Source: Callaeas wilsoni (taxonomy: Eukaryota; Chordata; Aves; Passeriformes; Callaeidae). From it: DNA of 64,000 nucleotides. The position numbers were made by a program, and so were the translations under genes. Location of the stretch: assembly GCA_013398955.1 (NCBI GenBank), contig VWPU01009547.1:1-64000 (forward strand), written 5' to 3'. Shown piece after piece: positions 47,626 through 61,400 of this stretch. How positions within the stretch are numbered: position 1 is the stretch's first letter; every line of letters begins with the position of its first letter. Below the pieces are notes generated by a model. It made no database searches, was not told where the DNA came from, and saw only the letters and a list, made by a program, of their open reading frames with translations.

Positions 47626-50600
47626 AGTCACTCAGAAATAAGTAAACTGCATTTGATGAAGTTCACCTTGGTATTTCAAGGATGAAAGCTCAAATCAAAC
47701 TCGCTCTTACAGAAAAAATAAATGGTCTGTTGAAACAATTAAACAGGAAAATGCCATGCCATGCTATTTTGGCAGTGATCTGAATCATGACACACCTTCC
47801 CCCATTCGTGTGGGAGAGATCTCAAGTGGAATGCAAGATTAATTATTCGGTGACGGTTGGGTTTTCTTCCACCGGAGATTACCTCTTTGCAGAGCTATGA
47901 GCTGCTGGTGGCAGCTCCTGTCCATATCCCCAGTAAAAACCTGTCCCTGTATCACAGAAAGGAGTCAGAGACCAGTATCAGGTACAGCTTCACCTGGTGC
48001 AGTAAATGGGGCTTGTTTCTATATATGCTGCAGTTCTAAACTGTTCTTGTTTAACAGGCCCCATGTGACCTGCTGTGTTTGCACAGAGACCAATTTGATT
48101 TCAGGAAGGCTCTGTGCAGTCACTGCAGCCTGTCTTGATGTTATCAGCTGAGAGATGAGAGTCATAGATCTTAATTCTCACCGTTAAGGAGTGTCAAAAA
48201 TACACAGCAGGAGCCCATATGTTATGTGTATATTACTTAGACCTGCCTGTTATCCCTAGGGCAGCTTTTTTATATATTGAGACACAAAAATAATACAATC
48301 ATGCTGCTTTGGATGTAATGTCTATAACTGTGTCCAGTCCATTCCCACATGGCCAGAAAAGGTGGACTTTGCACTATGCCTCTTGCTATTAAATACAGAC
48401 TCACATGAAAGAAAGAAGTGTTGAGGATGAATCCATGCTTTGATATAGCATCACACTAAAAGGTCAAAAAGAAAACAGAAGTTTTCTCAACATTAGACAT
48501 TGTTCTGCTTCTTTCTGGAAAAAAAAAAAGCCTATCCTTCACTCCCCATACCAAAAAGCATTTATGCTTCATTGCCCAATTATCTATGAAGGTTCTCCAA
48601 TAGTAAGGCCAATGCCAAAAAAAGAGTCAAAAAGCCTGTAGGGCATGGATTAATGGCAGGTTTGTTTTTATGACTTCTTACAATTAAATGAGAAATGACT
48701 TTACTTTTCTGAGAGTGGGAATTGTGAAGAAATTTGGTCAAACATGTAGTGTGAAATCTGGCTTTCAACAAAGCGAGAAACATTTTCAGCAAATTCAAAG
48801 GCATGGCTTAATGAAAGTACTTGGAAGCCAAAGCCTTTTAATTGCTTTGGGCTTAAATGTAAAAAATCTTAATGCCAGTACTAATACAAATGTCTATCAT
48901 TTCACTAATATCAGGTAAATCCAAACAAAATGAGAATCCAAACAAAAGGAACAGACCATACCTTTTGGCTGCATCATCAAATTACTTCTGGTGATGGAAT
49001 TCTTATGGCCCTGTTGAGGAGCAAGCTGGGTTTGCATCCTCCTGCCGTGGGCCCTGTCCTGGATCCTCATTGCTATGGGCTGTGGCTGAAGCCACAGACT
49101 TACCTGCTCCCAGTCTCTTTGGGGGCAGCTAACTTGGCAATACTTGGTTTGGCTGTGCTTGTGATCTGATCTGATGCCAAGCTGTGATCAGGACTCTGCT
49201 GTTCTGCCTGATCCTGGGGCTGGACCACTGCTGTGTCCTTGGTCTGTAGTTCCCTCACAGCAGCACTATGGAGCAATTGCCATGGGATACAGGTTGCATT
49301 TTCTGCCAGGATAGTTCCTGGCTCCACTGGTTGTGCTCCCAAGAAGTGCCAGGTAGGCCTGTTAAGGGAGCACAAGGAAGAGTAATGTCTGTTGTGTCCT
49401 CCTCTCTTCAGAGTCCTCTTTAGGTGTGGGCTGAAGGGCACAAAATGGCAGCAGGCTCCATACCACATGGTGACCTTTCAGGAGTCTCGTCTCCACAACA
49501 CGGAGAGGCTTAATAACACCTGGGGTGCAGGTGGCCTTTTGTGAGGTTCAGCAGGCACAGCCACTCTGTGAGTAGAATGGTTGGCCAAAAGCCTTGGTAA
49601 AAGGGGAAATGGCCAGTTTCTCTAGAGATAAAAAAGGTAGAAAATGGGACAGGATAGACGGTCTTGTGTCGCTGTGGACAGGAGGGAGAAAGGATTTCCT
49701 TGGTGTAGGGTGCTTTTTTTGTCCTGCATGATCCAGCCAGCTGGTTCCTTTCCTTGCCTTTCTAGCCCTCATCAACTCTTACTCCCCCATCCATACGAGC
49801 TGCTTACACAGCCTTATTCCTTCTGCCACTTTCTCCACTGCCTCCCAGGAAGCAGACAGCAAGCAAATCTCTCCTCACCCTCCCCCCTTTCCTGAACTGC
49901 CCGGCACAGCCACTTGTCAGGCACGTTTTTCTCTAGCAAAACACGTAGCCCTCAGCCCGTGATGTTTCCTGAGGGTTGTGGAGACAGCAGTCACAGCTGC
50001 GTGCCAGAATGCTCAAAAGGTCGAAAAAGACATAGAGGGCCAGGACAGGCATAGTCAGAGAATCCGTGCTTCCCCAGAAGAAGCACAGATTGAGGCGCCC
50101 TGGGGAGTGAGGGTAAAGCAGGCACACCTAAAACTTTCCTCTAGAAAACGGAATGGGATAGAAAAGGCATTGAACTCCACTCTACCCTGCTCGGCTGACC
50201 CTGCTAATGAAGGCATGGTCAGACACAGAGGGTCATCTGGTTTCTTCAGCTACCCACAGACTGCAGAAGATGAGCATAAAGATGCTGAAGAAATAGTCCT
50301 TGCTCGGTCCAGATGGAAAGGCTCAGCCAGTTCCTTGCAGAAGCTGTGTAGGACACAACAGCCATCAGGGCTGCACTGTTTGTGCAGCCTGTGCAGTTTG
50401 CACATTTGTGTCTAGTCTACAAATCAGGACCTGCCATATTGTAGTCAACGAAAAAAGCACATTCCATTTATTCACAGTATTTCCTAGAGTGTGGCTAAAC
50501 TAGCCCTGTTCCCTGCTGTAGTGCCAGTATGGCTTCACCACCAACAGCACAGCGGGCTCTCAGCCTCTTCCACTCCATGCTGTGCATGAGGCCTTTCAGC

Positions 50601-53600
50601 CTCTCATGCTGTGAACAATCCTGCTTGGAAAGGAGGTTTGGGCATCCCCTTTGAACCTAAAGCTGGAGGAGGGGGGAACGAAGCAGGGTCTTCCACTGAG
50701 AATGGGAGCCAAGTAACGACAAACATCAATACGGTTAGATAGTGTTCTCGTTTTTTGCTCAAATCAAGCAGGATTATGTAGCATTTCCAACTAGTCATTC
50801 ACTGTCCACGCACTTTAACTAATTCTATGATTGGATACTTAGGTAAAATCACTCGCGTCTACTGTCTACTAATTGGTTAACATACGGCAAACAAGTGTCC
50901 TCCCTCCTCCCAGCTTGCGGTTATCGCATCCCGTTAAACCTCCCTTTTTTCTCACGGACACCTCAAGGACACTCTCAGCACTAAGTCATGCTAATCTCAC
51001 AGCACTCCGGGCAAGCAGGCCCTGCTAAGTCTGGCTTGTTCACTGAGTTCAGATACAGACCATGTCCGTTCTGCTCTAAGAATTCTTCTACAGGGGAGCA
51101 CAGATACCATGAGGCCTCCTGGGGCAGCCTGCTGGGATGTCTGCAAATGTGTGCTGGTGGGTCCACCAAGGCCCGCTGAACACTGACTGGCAGTCCTTGT
51201 GAGTTACGTAGTTGGAGCTGCTCTGGGGTAGGTTCTCAATGGGAGCATGGAATTGTCATGTAGGGGAATCCATGGAGAGCAGTGTCTTGGATGCTTCAGT
51301 GACACCTCTGACTCCTGAAGTCCAAACTGAGGTTTGGAGGATGGCTGCAGGGTTTAGAGGGTGGCTGGCAAGGGCCACAAAGACCTTGAGAAGCTCAATG
51401 CCTTTTTCTTCTTCCCCCAGTCAAAGGCTGTTCAGAAAGAGCCAGTTCCCTCTGGGTGCCCTGAGGAGCTGCCTTGGCTGCCATGTGAGGCCTAAAGATC
51501 CTCCTCTGCCTGCAGCCCAGCTCAGCACTGGGAGGGGGCCTGGACAGCAGGTCCACGGGGTTACCTAGAATAGGACAAGGAATGTTGAACAGGAACAGGG
51601 TCAGAAGAAAAAGGTGTGCCAGAAGTCTTATACTTGAGAGGATGGCTTGGGTGTGGTGTGGCAGGTGGACAAACAACTTCTGCAGGAAGGCAGAGCTTTG
51701 AATCCAGCATGGATTTTTTGGTCCAGGGCACCAAAATACATGTTATCCAAAATGGTACAGCAGTGCACGCCGCAGCCATAGGGATCTCAGCACAGCTGGA
51801 TTTAATCTCCTGATCCACTCCTGTTTCACTGGATTCCTTGTTAGCAGGCAGTGCTCAGGCAAGAACTTCAATGTTGTCATTTGCAGGGAGCCAAGTAGGC
51901 AAATATTTCCTTGCATCTTCTAGGCTGTTTAGAAGAAGTGCAAATCTAACACCCTAGACCTGATGCCAGACCCAGGAAAACTGCGGGTCACTTTCTGCAC
52001 TTAACCACACGGCTCCTGCCAATGTGATAATGTGAGAAAAAGTTGCTGGTTTCCTGCACAAGGTCTGCTGTAGCCAGGGAAGATGTGCTGACCTTGGGGT
52101 TGGATATCTTGCTTGCTCTCTTGTCACCACTGAATGTGTTATTTAACATTGTCTCTGCTGATTTTCGTTTTCACCACTTTCCTTTTTGTCCTTTGTTCTT
52201 TTTAAGACATCGCTTGATAAAACCAGGCCATAGCTGTGACAACGATTTTGGAGAATGTCCACTCAAAAGTTCTGTCTGGGGAACCAAGAAATGGTTTGGT
52301 TGGGTAAGAGTTAACTGAAATGGTACTCATTAGCTTTCATTTACTATGAAGTAGTTAAGGCAAGTGGCGTTTTGAGCACAGGAGTGAGCTTGGTGAGTGG
52401 TGAATGCCCACATTTCAGTGAGCTCACAGTGCAAGCTCCTCAATGTGACTGTTTATTCCATGTAATAGAAAGATAAATTTATATTTAATGGTAAATTTAA
52501 TTATTATTACAGTTTTTTCTATTATCATTTTTTGTGACCACTACTATTTTTAAATATCTTTTAAATAGACTTTCCTTTAATAGAAGATTTGACAGTGAGC
52601 CAAAGCATCTTAAAGATTTTGCTTTATTGCATTAAGACTTTTAAAGATGGGAGTTGAAGTTGCTGGGGACAGAAAATCTTAAAGATGTCTTTTTTCAATT
52701 TTTCTGAAGGAAATTATTTGGCAAGTAGAACATTTGTCTTGCACGATGCTTATCAGAGAAGACAGAATTTTAAAAAATTGTACATTGAAAAAATAGCGTC
52801 TGATTACATACAACATGTTCTGCCAGATATTCTGAGACAGCACCAGAAGGCACCACATTTCAAGTGGCAACAACATGTCATGAAATATCTGAAAAGTCTC
52901 CTTCTCAGTAAAATGTCTGTTTACCATGCACTTGTTATCAATCTGGCTTGTTTACTTTTACCTGAATTTCCTAATTTTTCAATTGTTAGATATATTTTCT
53001 GTTTTTCAGATAGAGGCTTATTTTCAGTGATATAAGAGTATAAAAAGCATAATATTTGTTTTAAAATATATATTAAAAGGTAATTCATTCCTACAGTTAT
53101 GTTGATCTCATTGATTCATATTGACTTCAGTCTCTCATTCTCATGTACATAAATAAAGACAACAAAAAGAAAATCTACTTCAACAGCTTCCTCACCTGTG
53201 GTGTTCCTGGTGATGAATTCATAAGCTGATTTAGGGGAAGATACAGAGTGTCTGGAGCAGCAATAAGTAAAGGGCTTGTGTTGTTCATACCCCAGTATGG
53301 CTCACTTGACTGATGTAGTCTTTCTGGGTATCCTCAGGCATATTCCTTGGCGTGTTTGTGCTTGAATGCCCTGTCTGCAATGGGATAATAATATTTTTTC
53401 TGTCTGTCTAGATGGTGATTTCCTTGTGACAGAAGCTGGATCTTACAACATGTTGGTGCAGAATCCACTGGTGTGATCCACTAGTGCTGCTTCTTTAAAT
53501 TGATGGTAAGTAGCAACTAGGACAAACATGAAAATTAAATGTTAGTTCCTGAGCTGACATCTCAGTACAACTTAATGTCACATATTTGAACAAGTGCTTT

Positions 53601-56265
53601 TTATCTGCTTGGCAACAGCCTCAGAGGTCAAAATATGAGAGACTTGGCAAAATCTCCTAGTATCACTTTTGAACCAAAAGCTCATGTGTCTCTGAAGCTA
53701 GACAGAAGATATTGTGAATATAGAGTGTTTTGCTATGTGTGTAGGCTTTCCTTGAGGTATGCAGATTGGGGCAGGAGGAAAAGGAGTGGAAAAGGAATTG
53801 CTCAAACTCTGCAACAGGCTATCTCCTCTCCTCTAGCAATTATTCTTCCATTCCTATGTCCCCATACCTAAGCTGGGGCAAGCCAGAATACAGCAATCTC
53901 ACTTGTGCAGTGTATGTCTGTTGAGTTTTGGAAAAACACCCTTCCTGGTCCTTAAGCTGGCATTCAGCAGTGCCTCACAATACCTCATATCCTGAGAAAT
54001 GGCTCTTCTGGCCTGTTGATGACAGGAGAAGCATGGAAAAGGTACTGACTTCATTGTTCATCATGCGTTGAGATGTATAGGGGGTTTGATGAGACCACTA
54101 CACTGCAGGACTCAGTGAAGGAATCTTAGAAAAAGACTGGCAGAGGAAATCAGTGGAGAGGGAGCCAACAAGGAATAGGAAGAAAATACAGCAAAAATGG
54201 TAGACAAGAGAAAAAGAGACATTTTACAAGATTTTTACATTGATATTTCAATTCTCATACCCAAAGTAAATGAACTGCTGAACCTTCTCCTGTTCACCCA
54301 CAAGTAACCCTTACATGATGAAATGACAGTGCTGAGGGAAATTGTTGTAGGCTGAGAAAACCGAATTTCCCTAAGCAATAGCTGTGATTTCAGCTAGCTG
54401 TGACATTTGAAAACACAGCCAGACTAACCTGTCCTTTATTCCCTAGCAGCAGAGATGCCCTGTTATGTTCCATAGGCAACTATGATCAGTAGCTGAGTTG
54501 ACTCAAATAATTAGGGAAGCTTCAACAGTTGGGGCATCTTGGAGGTATGAAGAAATGTGGCACTTTGGTGATAGGATGAATGAAAAAGAGAGTGGAGATG
54601 GGAAAAGTATCTCTTTAAAAGGAATTCATGTCCCCAAGCAGCTTTTAGTCCTAGAAAGAGTAATGTTTATGTATCTGTGAGCCTCTCTACAGGCAGGACC
54701 TTGCTGTGCAAATCCCATTGCTAACAAACAGCACTGTTTCAAGACGTCACTGGGTGAAGAATCCTTCCTGCCTATTTTTAGCGCTGGAAATTTAAAAGAT
54801 GATGTGATTGTTTTGAAGAGCAGCTCTTCTTGTGGTGCCTAGATGGTGATGCCACATTGCATGGATTTTTGGTCATTTCAGTCACCACCAGGGGATCAGA
54901 ACATGACAGCTCGAAGAGACAAATGTTGGACAACCAAAAGCAGAGGGTTTATCACCATCACACCAGTGCTGATGGTTCAAGGAAGAGCCCCACATTTCAT
55001 ATCAATGAAGAGAGTACCTTTCAGTGTGCTCAGGATGTACATGCATTGCGCAGATAAGCGCATACTGGAAAGGCAGGGTTGGCAAACTAGTCTGGGCACC
55101 AAAGTCATGGATCCACATGTAGATACACTCGTTCAAATATACTTGCAGTATCTCTATCCTATCCAGTAATCTCAGTTTTTTTGAACCACTCTGAAGTACT
55201 GACTCTTTTAAATCTCATAATTTCCTAGTCTCAGACATCTGGTAAACTCCATCTGTGCTGTGGAACTATGCTATTTCAAGGTCATGCATTTCAGTAAATG
55301 ATTCCTAGTGCATTTTGCTCCTCTGTGGATTTAAACTTCTCAGAATTAACCAGACAGATCTCTGCATCCAGTTGAGGTACAGAAATACTGGGACAATGAA
55401 TTCTAGAAAAATTGCATCTGAACGTTAATCAGTGGGAATGGGTCATGAAGGGTAAAGGGTAATAGAAGACTGGAAGTGAGTGACCTTACAAAAAGTGAGT
55501 TTATAGGAAATAGCAGAGTAGGCAGTTTGCTAAATAAATGCCATGAAGCACAAGCACACATCACCTCAGTGCAAAAGGAGGATGGGAATTTCAGTCAGAC
55601 CAGTGCCTCAATCATTAGCTCTCCTTTGATCTCAGCATAAGGAGGAAATATGCAGAAAATGAAATGTAGGTCATCATACTAAAGACTTGTACTAAAATGG
55701 TAATACAAGCCTTTATCGTGGAAATTACACTGTAAGTTAGCCAGAGAAATAAAATGCAAGGAAGGATATTTCTGAAAGTATACATGTAAAAGGAGGGAGT
55801 TTAGGCTCAGGTGATGTAAAATACCAATAGCAAGGAAAAGCACCAAGGAAAGGGAAAGTATTTTTTCCAGTTTTTTTTTCTAAATACTTAACTGCAACCA
55901 AATAACTAACAAATTCTTGTCTACAAGCAGAACAATATGTGCATTGTTTCTGAATGGCATTCTCTTTTTTTAGAACTTTTCTTTAATTCTTGTGGTTATT
56001 CACAAGTCTTGTTTTCTTCCCTAGCATGCAGCTTCTGAAAATGTAGGACATGTGCTTTCTTGTTTCATAATCTAGGTTATTACTAAAATATTTAATAATA
56101 CTAGATTGTGTGACATCTTCTGGATTGTTGTGTGCTGCTACCCTCAATTTTGTCAATGAACCACTGAAAATCACTGGGTCCAGTTGTCTCACCTGCCCTG
56201 CTCCAGCTTTAATGTTGCCATCTAACATAACACAGGGGTTATGTAAAAGCCTAATTATAAGCACA
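47626..56265. other. Intergenic, no gene recognised
   Basis: About 8.6 kb has no recognisable gene. A slightly GC-richer part at 49000-51900 includes the longest open frame in the intergenic region (49978-50415, 145 codons) and a possible LTR-like stretch at 50700-51000. The AT-rich part includes a 116-codon frame at 52685-53035. Neither frame has homology that I recognise. Confidence 0.65.
50369..50389. repeat. Short perfect hairpin, 8-bp GC-rich stem
   Basis: GGCTGCAC (50369-50376) and GTGCAGCC (50382-50389) flank the loop TGTTT. It would form a stable small stem-loop in RNA from either strand, but it is too short to be a microRNA precursor. Confidence 0.75.
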
Positions 56266-56665
56266 GAGAATCAAAAAATCATGGAGTAGCCTGGGTTGGA
56301 AGGGACATTAAAGATCCTCTAATTCCAACCACCCTGCCATGGGCAGAGACAACTTCCACTATCCCAGGTTGCTCAGAGCCTCATCCAGCCTGGCCTTGAA
56401 CACTTCCAGGGATGGGGCATCCACCACCTATCCCAGGCAACCTGTGCCACTGCCTCAGCATCCTCACGGTAAAGAATTTCTTCCAAATATCTAATCTAAA
56501 CCGAGCAGGTTTTTCCATTTGAAGCCGTTCCCCCTTGTCCTGTCACTACATGCTTGTGTAAAAAGTCCCTCTCCATCTTTCTTGTCAGCTCTCTTTAGAT
56601 ATAGATATTAGGAGGTACAATTAGGTCACCCGAAGCCTTCTCTTCTCCAGGCTGAACAAGCAAAT
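56266..56665 (-). mobile_element. CR1 LINE 3' fragment, antisense
   Basis: This is the longest CR1 piece in the window, about 400 bases. From the left it reads GGGTTGGAAGGGACATTAAAG, CAACCACCCTGCCATGGGCA, GGATGGGGCATCCACCACC, then CCCCCTTGTCCTGTCACTAC and TCTTCTCCAGGCTGAACAAG. This is the reverse complement of the CR1 3' region. It is 5'-truncated and has no intact reverse transcriptase frame. Confidence 0.95.
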
Positions 56666-57803
56666 CTTGAAAGACAGCATCAAGGTATAGGATGCATACT
56701 GCTCCCTCCTACTCAAAAGCCAATTAATGGATCATAGGAGAACAATTATTTTATTTGACACCATTTGTTCTTGGAGAAGGACATATTTGTTGTTAGTTGC
56801 CTCCCTGTTTTCTTAGAGGTATTTACAAATAGTTTAATTACTTGTTTTAATACTTTTTCTTCCAGAAAATGAGATTAGAGTGACTGATAGACAATTTTCT
56901 GCTCCTCCTTTTCTGCATTTCTAACATTCTCCTCAGCTTCTTGCCTGCTTTCTATAAAGTTCTAAGGGTAACCACCAATACCTCTGAGACTGCTAACCAT
57001 GTACCTTACAACAAATGTTGTCAGACTCAGATGACTTAGTCCAACCCGCCTAAGTTCTCACCCTTTCTTTCTCTAATCAAGCTTAACTATCATGCAAATA
57101 GATCTAGAGCAGTACTGGTGTGGGAGCTTTGGTGAGAAGTGGAATGTGGCTTTCTTGGCTGCACTATCTAGCCAACTCCGAAAAAGCAATGGAAGCGAGC
57201 TAAGAGATGCCCACAAACCTTCAGGTTTTTGCAAGGTGAGCAGCAGAGAAATCTTGGGACGAGTGGTAAAAGCTGCTTCTCCATTTTGGGGTAGCAGGAT
57301 CATGAATGCTGGGAAGGTGTACGAAAATCTGGCTGTTCCCAAGGTTGACAGGCAGAGGCAGATTTAGATAGCTCTCCGTTTCCTACACAAGAACCATCTT
57401 TTTATTATTTTGCCTCTTGTAGCTCTGCGGAAACATCATAAATGTAAGAAAGCAGATAGGCTCATGAGCATTAGGGGATAAGAAGCTTCTTATATCCTGT
57501 ATGAGGGGAACAGAAACCAGCAGTGTTTTGCAGTTTTGGTGGTGAAGGAAAAACCCAGTTTCTGAGTCTTGTGGGGGCAGAGATTCTGATCATACTGTGG
57601 TGGTACTTGAAGTGACTGTGTGCATTAATTAAGGTAGCTCATTTTCTGACCAAGGAAGTCCAGCTGTGGTTTGTGGAATTGCCTTTCACAGCTCATCCCC
57701 TTCCAAAGCCCCCCACAGTGAGGAGGTGGTGCGTGCAGTGAACTTGGCTGCTGAGCACCATCAGGCTGGAGGGGTTCTCCTGCAGTGTGACAGAAGAGAG
57801 GGG
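56666..57803. other. Intergenic, no gene recognised
   Basis: Unique sequence lies between the CR1 copy and the 59-bp array. The right half becomes GC-richer. No gene, repeat or RNA is recognised. Confidence 0.65.
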
Positions 57804-57980
57804 CAGCTCTGTGGAGTGTGCAGGTGTGAGTCTGGAGGGCTGGGAATCCTCCAAACCGCCCTCAGCTCTGTGGAGTGTGCAGGTGTGAGTCTGGAGGGCT
57901 GGGAATCCTCCAAACCGCCCTCAGCTCTGTGGAGTGTGCAGGTGTGAGTCTGGAGGGCTGGGAATCCTCCAAACCGCCCT
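57804..57980. repeat. Perfect minisatellite, 3 x 59 bp
   Basis: Three head-to-tail copies (57804-57862, 57863-57921, 57922-57980) are identical base for base by eye. Each begins CAGCTCTGTGGAGTGTGCAG and ends CTCCAAACCGCCCT. The unit is not a multiple of three, so each copy reads in a different frame and the array is not a protein repeat. A partial match (TGCAGGTGTCAG) follows. Perfect identity suggests recent expansion, or assembly error. Confidence 0.95.
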
Positions 57981-58420
57981 CATGCAGGTGTCAGTGCTGC
58001 CATTAGGGACGCACACCGAGACCAGCGCAGGGCCAGAGAGTTGCAGGTGTTACCTCAGCTCTCACCACCCACAGGAGTCAGGAGCCGCAGGGCCCTGCGC
58101 TCTCGCTGGGGGCACGTTGTGGTGCTGCATGACAGCTGCCCTTTGTGGGCTTCCAAGCAGGGGTTCAGAGCTGCAGCGAGGCAGGTGTCCAGAGCGAGGA
58201 ATGAATTATTTATTAAATTTACAATACCATTTATATATTCTAGTACCATAAGGCAATTGAACAGTGTTCACACTTCTCCTAGGGTGATAGGTCAAAGTCT
58301 CAGACACCCACTTAGAAATGTTTTTTCCTAATATAATGTACACAAGGTCAGAAGATACCAGATATGAATGCTATTTACAAAAACCCTATCTATTGTTTAC
58401 ATAGTTTACACAGCAAAGGA
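57981..58420 (-). mobile_element. Possible old LTR (solo), weak
   Basis: Read on the minus strand, a TATATAAATGG word (near 58238-58228) is followed about 20 bases later by AATAAA (58214-58209) and then GC-rich sequence, the order of a retroviral LTR core. No clear TG...CA ends, target-site duplication or primer-binding site was found and no viral coding sequence is visible. It could be unrelated sequence. Confidence 0.25.
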
Positions 58421-61400
58421 AAAGTTCTCACAGAATGAATGCAAGAGGAGAAAATTTCCCTGCTAACAGCATTTCAGCATCCACAGCCCTTCCTGAGAGA
58501 CAGCCCTCAACCTGCCCTGCATGCTGAAATGGGGGATGCAGTTATCCACCAAGGAACGGACACCATAACACAATCTCCCCTGGGGTGCTGGGAGACCCCT
58601 GACCAGCCAGGCCTGGCCTCATCCTGTCTCTCTGGCCCCGAGATAGCTCTCAGAAGATGCCGTGGAGACCCTGCAAGGGGTACAAACAGTGCCTAAGGGC
58701 ACGTGTGGAGCTCACCAGCCTCTGGGGAACGCTCCTGTGGGGTCCCATACTGTGAGGAAGATGGGTCAGTGGTGACCACGCTGGATGGAGAGGGGTTTGT
58801 GGTGTTAGGGATTGAAGGCACCAGCTCCATGGTGCAGCATGGTCAGGGCTACCCTGCACCAGGGGGAATGCTGTCTGCTCTGAGCTTACTTCTGTTCTGT
58901 GTCACAACCAGTGTTTGTACCCCTGCCTACGGCCTTCATCTTGAAAGAGATCAGGAAAGGTACACACACATTTCCAACAGAGTAAGGGTCTTCTTTCAAG
59001 TAGTAATTTAGAGGTGATTTGTGGAGAAATTTCCTTTTGGGATCACTTCCTCATTTTTAAAGTCTAGGGAGAAGGTCTAAAAAGTACTACTTTAGGTTTA
59101 CTTCCAGCCTCTTTTTTATCCTAGTAACACAATTAAATAAACAGATAAATCCATACATGTGTAAAAATAGATAAATACATATTGTCTAAATATATCTGGA
59201 ATCGTGTATATCAAATCAATCAAGATTGGATTTCTTGGTTTGGTAGAGGATTGACTGAATGCCCATGAGTGCAAAACCTGAACTGCTCACCAAAGAGCTA
59301 ATGCTGGTGCACTCTCTAAAAAACCTCCATAAATTGGCCCACGTGTTAATTGCTCGAGGCAGTTATGTAAATGTTAGGGAAAACATACAGTATCACAAAC
59401 TTAAACAATCTTGTCTAAAAATCCTATTCCTACACAGTTTATTTTACTCTTTTCTCTTGGGATATTATTTCTCTGTAATTATTACCGGGTGTAAACACAT
59501 GTGAATTGCTAATGTAATCATAACAATTAATGAAAATTGACAAGCCTATCTTAAATATTACAGGGAAAAAAATTAGGACTTTTTTTTTTAGCTGTGTTTC
59601 AAGCCTCAAAGAAAACGACACATTTTGAAGTGTTTACTACAGACTACTTTACTGGAATAGGTAGATGCAAAAATAGATCAAGATTTATAAAATGCTGTAG
59701 CTACTTGGCTGAAAATAGTTTTACTTTTACTCAGATAGAAACTAATAAGTGTGTCTGAGGAGAAACGGCTTATTTTTCTCCCAGTTTCTGGCTGCTCATT
59801 GCTTATTAAATAGTTCATGTTTTTTGTACAGACAAGAAAAATTATTGCTTGTTTTATTCTGAATTAGGTCGTACATTTCTATTCCAAGGAAAACCAAAGT
59901 GTTTATAGCTTTTTTCCCAAGGTTTTTGTTTCATGGCTTCAAGAAAGCCAGTTTCCTCGAGTATCCTTCTGGTCAGCAGTGGAGTCATTGATGGGAATCG
60001 CAGCATACGGATTTCCTTTAGGTGACACTATCCACATGATAGGAGAGGTGATGTTTAAGGCCTGTTTGAGCAAGGTCAATAAACAAGTGCCAATGATAGG
60101 TACATGTATAATCCTAAATCAGTGGAATATCTCAGAGTTAAAGCTACCTGCCACTCTGACTCATGTCCCAAAGATTTTTGTAACTTTTTTCTGTGCTAAG
60201 CCTGACAAGAAGTTTTCTTCTAATTAAGCTTTTATGTTCTCACGGAGCGCTTTTTAGCTTCCAATATGTCACTTACTGCATACACGTCTTCTAACCTTCC
60301 AAACCCACATCTTTGCCAGGCTGCCAAAGTAAAATAAAGTTCTGGATCTTTCCCTCAAGCACTTCCTGAAGTCTTTTTTTTTCCCCCCTGTCATTATATA
60401 AAGCACTATGGTGATCTTTCTTTTAAGCTTGCCATCTGGATGTCATTCTTGATTTTGTCTCTTTTTAAATATGCATATTCAGGCTAGACCTGAAATGACG
60501 CAGCTTCTTTCTATGCAATGCTTCTAAAAGCTGTGCTTTCTTTCCCAGCTGCTTCATCGAAACTTTGGTCATGGCTTCATCATCTCAAGTCTTGGTATTT
60601 CAAGTTCTTCCTCTCTGTTATGAAATCCCACATTTTCTACCTCCCTAGGGATATGAAAAATGGTGCTGCAAAATTTATTTTTCTGGCTGCATGAAGCATT
60701 CCAAACCCCTTTTGAATCATCTTCCCCTGCTACCTCCTATCACTCACAAGTTTCTTGTCTTCACCTGCTGGGTAAAGTGCCTCACCACTCAAGTCTTTCC
60801 CAGGTTAGCTGATCTTGAAGTGAGTCCCGGAGTGTGCCGTACCCTCATCTCCGTGTCTTTATTCGCATGGATACCCCTTGTCTTCCGAAACAGGGGGTGA
60901 CAGCAAGGGCTGTTCCTGAGGGAAGACAAGGTGCTGACTTGAGTCAGGGCTCAGGGTGCAGGGAGTAGAGACTGGCACTTCCAGGGCTGGATCTGCCCTG
61001 GCTACCCTGTGTTTAGACTGTCTCTATACTTGATATTCTCTCTCTCTACCTATGTTTAGACAACCAAGAGTAAAAAATTCTTACTGACATCTTTGGGTGC
61101 ACTTACAAAACTACAAAGCCCACCGCTGTTCATTAATTGCAATCCGTCTCCTGTTTTTCTGTGATCACTGCCCCGTGCTTTGAAAGAATGTAGCTCTATT
61201 TATGAAACTAGATTTCAAAATTTATAAATGCAAAGAATTTAACAGTAATTTTTTTGGCATTAGAATCTTTTGATCATAAGAGATAATTGTATTATTTTAA
61301 CCCTTTGTCATACCTGTCAGTGTTTTTTAAAGAAGAACAAGATTTTCTTGCAGAATTCACAAGATTGGATAGTTATTTCAGAGGGAATACTGATATTGTT

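Noticed and set aside
49978..50415. 145-codon open frame, the longest in the intergenic region
   Set aside because: No domain, no recognised homology, and a Cys/Leu-rich end typical of translated non-coding DNA. Length is within chance for 64 kb in six frames.
54830..55169. Overlapping 75- and 108-codon + frames
   Set aside because: Two overlapping frames with no recognised homology and no splice or promoter context.
57666..58251. Apparent repeat protein across the 59-bp array
   Set aside because: The unit length is not divisible by three, so the frame changes with each copy. The repeat is at DNA level only.
59979..60227. 82-codon + frame
   Set aside because: No homology recognised and nothing around it suggests an exon or promoter.
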